Part shown: one piece after another, positions 5,945 through 10,498 of the stretch
Layout of the letters: the number at the start of each line of letters is the position of its first letter
Position numbering within the stretch: position 1 is the first letter of the stretch
Assembly: GCA_020354155.1 (NCBI GenBank)
Contig: CP070644.1
Coordinates: 853,631-864,128 of the forward strand
From: Nitrospiraceae bacterium
GTDB lineage: Bacteria > Nitrospirota > Thermodesulfovibrionia > UBA6902
Direction of reading: 5' to 3'
DNA length: 10,498 nt
Notes under the pieces: model-generated
Databases searched by the model: none
The model's input: only the letters and a program-made list of their open reading frames with translations
Told to the model about the DNA's origin: nothing
Position numbers and translations under genes: made by a program

Positions 5945-7001
5945 TAAAGTAGAGCACACTTCCTGCGATTCCGAAGGCCATTGGCCCGATCCACGGGGCA
6001 AACCATGGTGGAATGAAGCCTGTATTCCCGAGAGAAACGCTGACTGAATAAATAAGCCAGTAACTGACAGTAATAAGAACCCCCATCCCGGCGGACTTGA
6101 TTCCGCCGCCCCACTTCGAGTTCAGGGCAAGGGCAAGACCGAATAGAATCATTATAAAATTGATTGTTGGATAGGCGAGTTTTTCATAGAGACGCACCAT
6201 GTACTTCAGGTTTTTAAAGCCGGCCTTTTCCAGTCTGGAATAGTACTGGTAGAGTTCAGTAAAATTCATTTCTTTTGGTTTTCTCATCTCATCGCGAAAT
6301 ATCTTCGGCTCATCAATGGCAGTAGAAATGAGAGAGTCAATGTATTCAGTTTTTTTATTGGAAAAATCAAAGATGCTGACATTTTTCAGTACCCATGCCC
6401 CCTCTGTCCAGTGACCCTCTTCTGCCTCGATTCTTTTTGCCAGCCCGAAGGAAGGAGTGAAGGTGAAAATACTTGTCTTGAGAATCCGGTTGCCGTTTTC
6501 AACAAAACCGTTGATGCGAATCAGGCTTTTATCAAGACCCTTCAGCCATATGGCCTCTTTTTTATGGAGAATGCTCCGTGATTCATTAAATAACTGATAT
6601 TTTCTGAGTTCTGTTGCTGACCGTGTTGCTTCGGGCACTACCGTTTCACCAAGAAGAAGGGCAATCAGGCTGATCAGCAGCCCGAGGAGGAGAAATCCTG
6701 AAAAGAGTTTGCGTGTGCTGCTGCCGGAGGCCTTTATCACGACTATTTCTCTCCACTTTGAGGCAATGCCTAATGTAATGAGGATAGAAAAGAGGGAGGC
6801 AAAGGGGAGGGCATAGAGTATGACCCGCGGCGTTTGCAGGAGGAGATACTGGATAATTAAAAGAGCCGGTGCTTTGTGAGCATAAAAGTCGCGAACCTTG
6901 TCAAAGAACTCTGCAACAACAGAGATGGAGGTGATTGCAAGGAGAACTATACTGAAGTATCTGAAAAATTCCTTTAAAAAATATTTTCTGAAAATCGTCA
7001 T
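5931..7001 (-). CDS. lptG: LPS export ABC transporter permease LptG
   Basis: Inner-membrane permease of the LptB2FG complex, which extracts lipopolysaccharide from the inner membrane and passes it to the LptC-LptA bridge. The protein is 356 aa, normal for the YjgP/YjgQ family. It has hydrophobic helices near residues 14-34, 58-80 and 100-118, a hydrophilic periplasmic jellyroll-like middle (about 125-270) and further helices at the C-terminus. The segment ASKWREIVVIKASGSS (80-95) at the cytoplasmic coupling region, LPFASLFS in helix 2 and VVPEATRSA after helix 3 match the family. The start is ATG 6999-7001, 17 nt after the lptF stop with only a weak AAGAA nearby, so translation may depend on coupling. 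It is second in the lptF-lptG unit. The LptB ATPase and LptC are not in the window. LptG rather than LptF is chosen from its second position and sequence character. Confidence 0.93.
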   Translation of the reverse strand: MTIFRKYFLKEFFRYFSIVLLAITSISVVAEFFDKVRDFYAHKAPALLIIQYLLLQTPRVILYALPFASLFSILITLGIASKWREIVVIKASGSSTRKLFSGFLLLGLLISLIALLLGETVVPEATRSATELRKYQLFNESRSILHKKEAIWLKGLDKSLIRINGFVENGNRILKTSIFTFTPSFGLAKRIEAEEGHWTEGAWVLKNVSIFDFSNKKTEYIDSLISTAIDEPKIFRDEMRKPKEMNFTELYQYYSRLEKAGFKNLKYMVRLYEKLAYPTINFIMILFGLALALNSKWGGGIKSAGMGVLITVSYWLIYSVSVSLGNTGFIPPWFAPWIGPMAFGIAGSVLYFKIAE

Positions 7002-7018
7002 TTCTTAATCGATCCAGA

Positions 7019-8098
7019 TCAGAATCTTCTCAGGGGCCTATCATTGTACGCCTTATGGAAGAATATCAATGCAACAGCCCCAAAGACCATGTTGGGCATC
7101 CATGCGCCCAGAAAGGCTGACACCTTCTCTGTCTCAGCCAGGGCCTCTCCTGTTATAAGCAGGGAATAATAGAGTATTAAAATAGCCAGGCTGAAGGAAA
7201 AGCCTCCAAGGCGACCGATTTTTCCGATTCTGTTTGATAATGCCGGGGCAAGAATGCCGAATATAAGGCAGGCAAAGGGAAGGGCGAGTCTCCTGTGCAC
7301 TTCAATGTTCCAGGTGTTTTGTTCTTTACGTCCCTGCCAAAGGACAGTTGTATAAATCTCTTCCGGTTTATTCTGCTCAATGGTATCCAGTCCTGATGAG
7401 AGGACAAAATCATATCGTGCAAAAGATATCTCTGATGAACTGTTTTCCTTGAAAGTATGGATCATTCCGTTATTCATGGTAAGTTTCATCAGACCCTCTT
7501 CAGGGCTGGATGTAATCTCACCGTCCTCAGCGACAATTGCAAGGGGATTTTCAATTGATTTGTCATTGTCCCTGTATATAAATATCCCTGTGAAAGTGTC
7601 CTTTGCCGGTATATCTTTTACGTAGATGACCGTTCCCTTGAAAACGTCGGAAAAGGTCTCTTCTTCAAAAGTCATTGATGCCTTCTTCACTATGGTCTCA
7701 TGCAGTGTGTGTTTAAAGGACTGCATGCTGCGCGGAAGGACATAGAGACTGACAAACATCATCACCGCCGAGCATACAAGGGCGAGCGAGATTGCTGGTC
7801 CTGCTATTCCGAAGAAACTCATCCCGCTGCTCTTGAAAACAACAAGTTCACTGTCAGTGGACATCCTGCCATAGGCAAGAAAAATTGCTATAAGGATGGC
7901 CATGGGTATTGAGAGCAGAAGTATGGAGGGCTGTAAATAAATGAAAATTTTAAAAAGGTCTATGAAGTCCGCACCTTTGCCCATAAAGAGTCTTGTCAGA
8001 CGAACAAACTTTTCCATAAAAAGCAGCACTGACAGTGAGAAAATTATGAATATGAGGTTGACAAAGAGCTCTTTTAAAACTGATCTGTACAGTATCAT
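7019..8098 (-). CDS. lptF: LPS export ABC transporter permease LptF
   Basis: Partner permease of LptG in LptB2FG; both are needed for LPS extraction. The protein is 359 aa, with an N-terminal helix (about 12-28), a second around LQPSILLLSIPMAIL, a third after the GMS coupling segment (SELVVFKSSGMS), a hydrophilic periplasmic domain and C-terminal helices beginning at RRLALPFACLIFG. The ending HKAYNDRPLRRF is a short basic cytoplasmic tail. ATG 8096-8098 is preceded only by a weak AGAAAG. lptG follows after 17 nt, so the pair is an operon. The leader upstream carries an extended -10 promoter at 8301-8306 and a 137-bp inverted-repeat element that would be transcribed in the 5' untranslated region. 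The family is certain; LptF is assigned because it is first of the pair and slightly closer to the LptF form. Confidence 0.93.
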   Translation of the reverse strand: MILYRSVLKELFVNLIFIIFSLSVLLFMEKFVRLTRLFMGKGADFIDLFKIFIYLQPSILLLSIPMAILIAIFLAYGRMSTDSELVVFKSSGMSFFGIAGPAISLALVCSAVMMFVSLYVLPRSMQSFKHTLHETIVKKASMTFEEETFSDVFKGTVIYVKDIPAKDTFTGIFIYRDNDKSIENPLAIVAEDGEITSSPEEGLMKLTMNNGMIHTFKENSSSEISFARYDFVLSSGLDTIEQNKPEEIYTTVLWQGRKEQNTWNIEVHRRLALPFACLIFGILAPALSNRIGKIGRLGGFSFSLAILILYYSLLITGEALAETEKVSAFLGAWMPNMVFGAVALIFFHKAYNDRPLRRF

Positions 8099-8155
8099 TT
8101 ATTTCTTTCTATAAAAAACATTTCAGCGCAGCCCGTGGCATGCCTCGGGGATGAA

Positions 8156-8292
8156 TGGTAAATTTATGAATCTCTCTCCCCTGGTGGGAGAGACTGAGGG
8201 ACCAAATTGACCAATCACCCCCACCCTGGTCCTGCCCTGTCAAGGTGAAGGACACCAATGGCTTCGCCTCCCTGGGGCGAGGAAATTTACCA
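8156..8292. repeat. Decayed palindromic repeat (REP/MITE-like) in the lptF leader
   Basis: A 137-bp non-coding element with 10-bp perfect terminal inverted repeats, TGGTAAATTT (8156-8165) and AAATTTACCA (8283-8292). Inside the left end, TCTCTCCC (8172-8179) pairs with GGGAGAGA after a 5-nt loop. Inside the right end, TCGCCTC (8264-8270) pairs with GGGGCGA (8274-8280). The centre has C-rich text (CACCCCCACCCTGGTCCT) of the kind seen in dispersed intergenic palindromic repeats, now imperfect. AATGG occurs on both flanks (8154-8158 and 8293-8297) and could be a target duplication, although it overlaps the inverted repeat on the left. There is no transposase. Whether other copies exist in the genome cannot be seen here. 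Confidence 0.6.
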
Positions 8293-8300
8293 AATGGCTC

Positions 8301-8309
8301 ATTATACCA
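8301..8309 (-). promoter_or_regulatory. Extended -10 promoter for lptF-lptG
   Basis: The minus strand reads TGGTATAAT: a perfect TATAAT (8301-8306) preceded by TG one base earlier. The -35 position 17 nt upstream is poor (TTCTAT), which an extended -10 can tolerate. Transcription would begin near 8294, just outside the inverted-repeat element, leaving a leader of about 195 nt that contains the whole element. It lies after the glnE stop, so lptF-lptG need not depend on glnE transcription. Confidence 0.5.
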
Positions 8310-8383
8310 GCTATATAAGTGAAATAGAAGCAGGTATGACTGTCTGCCAGTGCAGGCAACAAGGAACTGTGATGTATGCTCCA

Positions 8384-10498
8384 TTAATTGACAATGGCCA
8401 GTACAGTCTCCCGTATATCATTCAAACGGCTTAAAAACTCTTCCTCATTCCTGTGGTGCATGTATTGAGCAGCCATGTTTGTCACATCTGATCCTGCCTT
8501 GATGACCTCACCCTCATTGAGGCGCAAAAAGGTCTGCAGTCGTCGCAGATAATCAAAAGCTGAATGTAATTGTATATTGTTACTCTCTGACAGGATTGAT
8601 TTTTTCCTCAGGCGGTCCATGGCGGTAATGGTATTCTGTACCAGAATGTCCGGATTCTCCACTGCATGGGCAAGTTGAAGATACTGCAGGTAAAACTCAA
8701 TCTCCTCGACACCTCCCGGACCCAGTTTAATGTCGATTCCATCACTTTCCCGGGACAGTTCCCGGATGATCCGTAATCTCATGCTGCGGATATCATCCTT
8801 TGTTACGGTATGGCCCCGCTGCATTATTACATCCTTGGTCATATCAAGAAATGACCGTGCAAGACTGTCATTTCCCCCTGCTGGCCGTGCCTTGAGCAGG
8901 GCCTGAATTTCCCATTTCTGGGCGCTGTTCAGATAGTAATTTCTGTAGCCTTCGATATCTTTCACCAACACACCCTTGCCCCCGTCAGGACGGAGGCGCG
9001 TGTCGACACTGTAGATTTGTCCGGCATCCGTGTATGATGTGAGTATCTTCATTATCTTTTCTGCTGCCTGTGCTGCGTCCCCGGAGTGAGACACAAAGAC
9101 AATGTCCAGGTCTGATCCGAATGTCATTTCCCGGCCGCCGAGTTTCCCGAGAGCCATGACTGCCAATCCTGCGCTGTTGATTTTGTCCAGCAATGCCCGT
9201 ATGATCGCCTCTGCCAGGTGGGACATGCCTCTGAAGAGATCTTCAATCTGTAATATATCCAGCAAGAAAAGGATTCCCAGCCGGACCTCTTCAAAACGAC
9301 GGAATTCTGCAAGTGTGGTGCCCAGGTTTTCTGATCGCTCAACAGCTCTGCTCAGTCTCTCTTCCACTGCCTTCAGGGACTTTAATATGCTCCACTCCTC
9401 AATGAGGATATTCAGGTATTGCTGATTGCTGAGAAATATGCTGGTAAGATAGGGACTGAGAGAAAATATTTTTATGATACCGCTCAGCAATTCTTTCTGT
9501 TCCTTAAGGGCTAAAAGGTGGGCTGATCTGAGGCCATAGGTTGTAAGCAGTTTTTCAAGTCCCGACATCGCCCTGTCAGGATTTTCAGAGGTAAGAGCAT
9601 TTTCAACAAGTTGCGGCATGATCTCCCTCATAACTTTCCGTTCCTGCATAGTCCTGAATTCAGCCATATGCTCTCGTATGCTCTTCAGGTCAAGAAGGCA
9701 TTTGTTCGGATCTTTCACATTCCTGAAGGACAGATAACCGCCAAGTTCCTTATCGGTCAGCTTTCCCTCAAGGAGGTTCAATGCCTCTATGTGGGCATCC
9801 TCCTGGGTACCCAAAAGGGAATTGTACATGTTTTTGATCTGCATTCTCCGGATTTTCAGGTCTTCAAGAAAACTGTCACCTGAGGGAAAACCGGCTTTAG
9901 CAGCAAGAACAGTTAACTCATTCGCTGCAGAGGGCAGTGAATGGATCTGCAGATCTTCTTTCATCTGCAGGAAATGTTCGATGCGCCTGAAATAAAGGTA
10001 GTTTTCCCAGAGTACCTTCAATTCCTTTTCAGGGACAATGTGCATCTGTTGCAGGGCCTGTACAGCCTCAGCTGTACGGAATTTTTTTAAAGCAGCGTTG
10101 CCTCCGCCATAGAGCAGTTGAAAGGTCTGAATGAAAAACTCTGCCTCCCGAATTCCACCATACCCCCTTTTAATGTCATCACGGGTAAAAGCGGAATCTA
10201 TTTTTTTCTTCATTGCCCGTATCTCATCAATCTCGGTAAAATCAATTGTCTTTTTCCATACAAAGGGATCAATGGACTGCATAAAGGCCTGGCCAAGTTT
10301 TTTATTTCCTGAAACAGGTCTTGCCCTGATCAATACCATCCTTTCCCATGTCCTGCCCCATGACTCATAGTAGGTCCTGTAGGCTTTCAGGGGGAGGATA
10401 ATATCTCCTTTCTGACCCTGGGGGCGAAGCCGTAAATCTACCCTGTATGCAATACCGTCTTCTGTGTGGGCTGAAAGAATTTTATTAAAGAGCTCGAC
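8384..10498 (-). CDS. glnE: Glutamine synthetase adenylyltransferase/adenylyl-removing enzyme GlnE, 5' end outside the window
   Basis: Bifunctional cytosolic enzyme that adenylylates a tyrosine of glutamine synthetase to lower its activity and removes the AMP by phosphorolysis. The frame is open to the right edge, so 704 residues are present of an expected 900-1000; the true start lies beyond 10498. The visible part begins in the removase half just after its catalytic ELxxSDxD motif. VDLRLRPQG is followed by YYESWGRTWER and then GGIREAEFFIQ (10136-10159 region). The transferase half has LGKLGGREMTFGSDLD (GSDLD at 9104-9118), DTRLRPDGG and GPGGVEEIEFYLQ, the duplicate of the first-half motif. 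The duplicated nucleotidyltransferase plus helical-bundle layout is diagnostic. The C-terminus is intact and ends at TAA 8384-8386. No PII gene or glutamine synthetase gene is in the window. An internal ATG at 10337-10339 is not the start, because conserved family sequence continues upstream of it. Confidence 0.96.
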   Translation of the reverse strand, partial: VELFNKILSAHTEDGIAYRVDLRLRPQGQKGDIILPLKAYRTYYESWGRTWERMVLIRARPVSGNKKLGQAFMQSIDPFVWKKTIDFTEIDEIRAMKKKIDSAFTRDDIKRGYGGIREAEFFIQTFQLLYGGGNAALKKFRTAEAVQALQQMHIVPEKELKVLWENYLYFRRIEHFLQMKEDLQIHSLPSAANELTVLAAKAGFPSGDSFLEDLKIRRMQIKNMYNSLLGTQEDAHIEALNLLEGKLTDKELGGYLSFRNVKDPNKCLLDLKSIREHMAEFRTMQERKVMREIMPQLVENALTSENPDRAMSGLEKLLTTYGLRSAHLLALKEQKELLSGIIKIFSLSPYLTSIFLSNQQYLNILIEEWSILKSLKAVEERLSRAVERSENLGTTLAEFRRFEEVRLGILFLLDILQIEDLFRGMSHLAEAIIRALLDKINSAGLAVMALGKLGGREMTFGSDLDIVFVSHSGDAAQAAEKIMKILTSYTDAGQIYSVDTRLRPDGGKGVLVKDIEGYRNYYLNSAQKWEIQALLKARPAGGNDSLARSFLDMTKDVIMQRGHTVTKDDIRSMRLRIIRELSRESDGIDIKLGPGGVEEIEFYLQYLQLAHAVENPDILVQNTITAMDRLRKKSILSESNNIQLHSAFDYLRRLQTFLRLNEGEVIKAGSDVTNMAAQYMHHRNEEEFLSRLNDIRETVLAIVN

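Noticed and set aside
8341..8370. Hairpin after the glnE stop (TGCC / GGCA) as a terminator
   Set aside because: The stem is four pairs long and no T tract follows on the minus strand.
8109..8384. Open frame of 91 codons on the minus strand between glnE and lptF
   Set aside because: It runs through the inverted-repeat element and the proposed promoter, has no protein-like composition or recognisable motif, and begins overlapping the glnE stop without a ribosome binding site.
1..10498. A new defence, mobile or biosynthetic system across the window
   Set aside because: All large frames match known housekeeping or widespread families, and there is no integrase, transposase, toxin-antitoxin pair, CRISPR array or abrupt composition change that I can see.

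Overview
The window looks like ordinary chromosome from a Gram-negative bacterium of moderate GC content. It carries the LPS-export permeases LptF and LptG, so the cell should have an asymmetric outer membrane. It also carries a UbiA-type prenyltransferase most like the MqnP branch (menaquinone by the futalosine route), a DUF1015 protein and a secreted YVTN beta-propeller. This mix is typical of anaerobic or sulfur-cycling lineages such as Nitrospirota (Thermodesulfovibrionia) or Desulfobacterota, but that placement is inference and low confidence. I found no phage, CRISPR, transposase, tRNA or rRNA gene.

Layout. 1-1498 (minus): two-gene end of a polar amino acid ABC transporter, ATPase then permease; any partner genes would lie beyond base 1. 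The permease appears to begin at a non-standard ATT codon immediately after the ATPase stop. 1499-1686: promoter region of that operon. 1687-3670 (minus): DUF1015 protein followed by a small class I SAM methyltransferase, probably co-transcribed. 3671-3830: divergent promoter region. 3831-4688 (plus): the UbiA/MqnP-like prenyltransferase, apparently made from a leaderless or nearly leaderless mRNA. 4794-5795 (plus): an exported seven-bladed YVTN propeller with its own extended -10 promoter and strong ribosome binding site. 5796-5940: a run of three hairpins ending in a bidirectional terminator whose stem contains the lptG stop codon. 5931-8098 (minus): lptF-lptG, a two-gene unit. 8099-8383: the lptF leader, holding a decayed 137-bp inverted-repeat element next to an extended -10 promoter. 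8384-10498 (minus): glnE, running off the right edge and lacking roughly its first quarter.

How the genes relate. LptF and LptG together form the inner-membrane part of the LptB2FG LPS extractor. GlnE controls glutamine synthetase by adenylylation, and the ABC system imports amino acids (glutamate/aspartate-like by sequence), so nitrogen metabolism appears at both ends, but nothing shows that the two are co-regulated. The prenyltransferase supplies quinone. I see no new defence or mobile system. The points most worth checking are the ATT start, the leaderless prenyltransferase mRNA, the inverted-repeat element in the lptF leader, and the methyltransferase with a TPPY motif paired with DUF1015.
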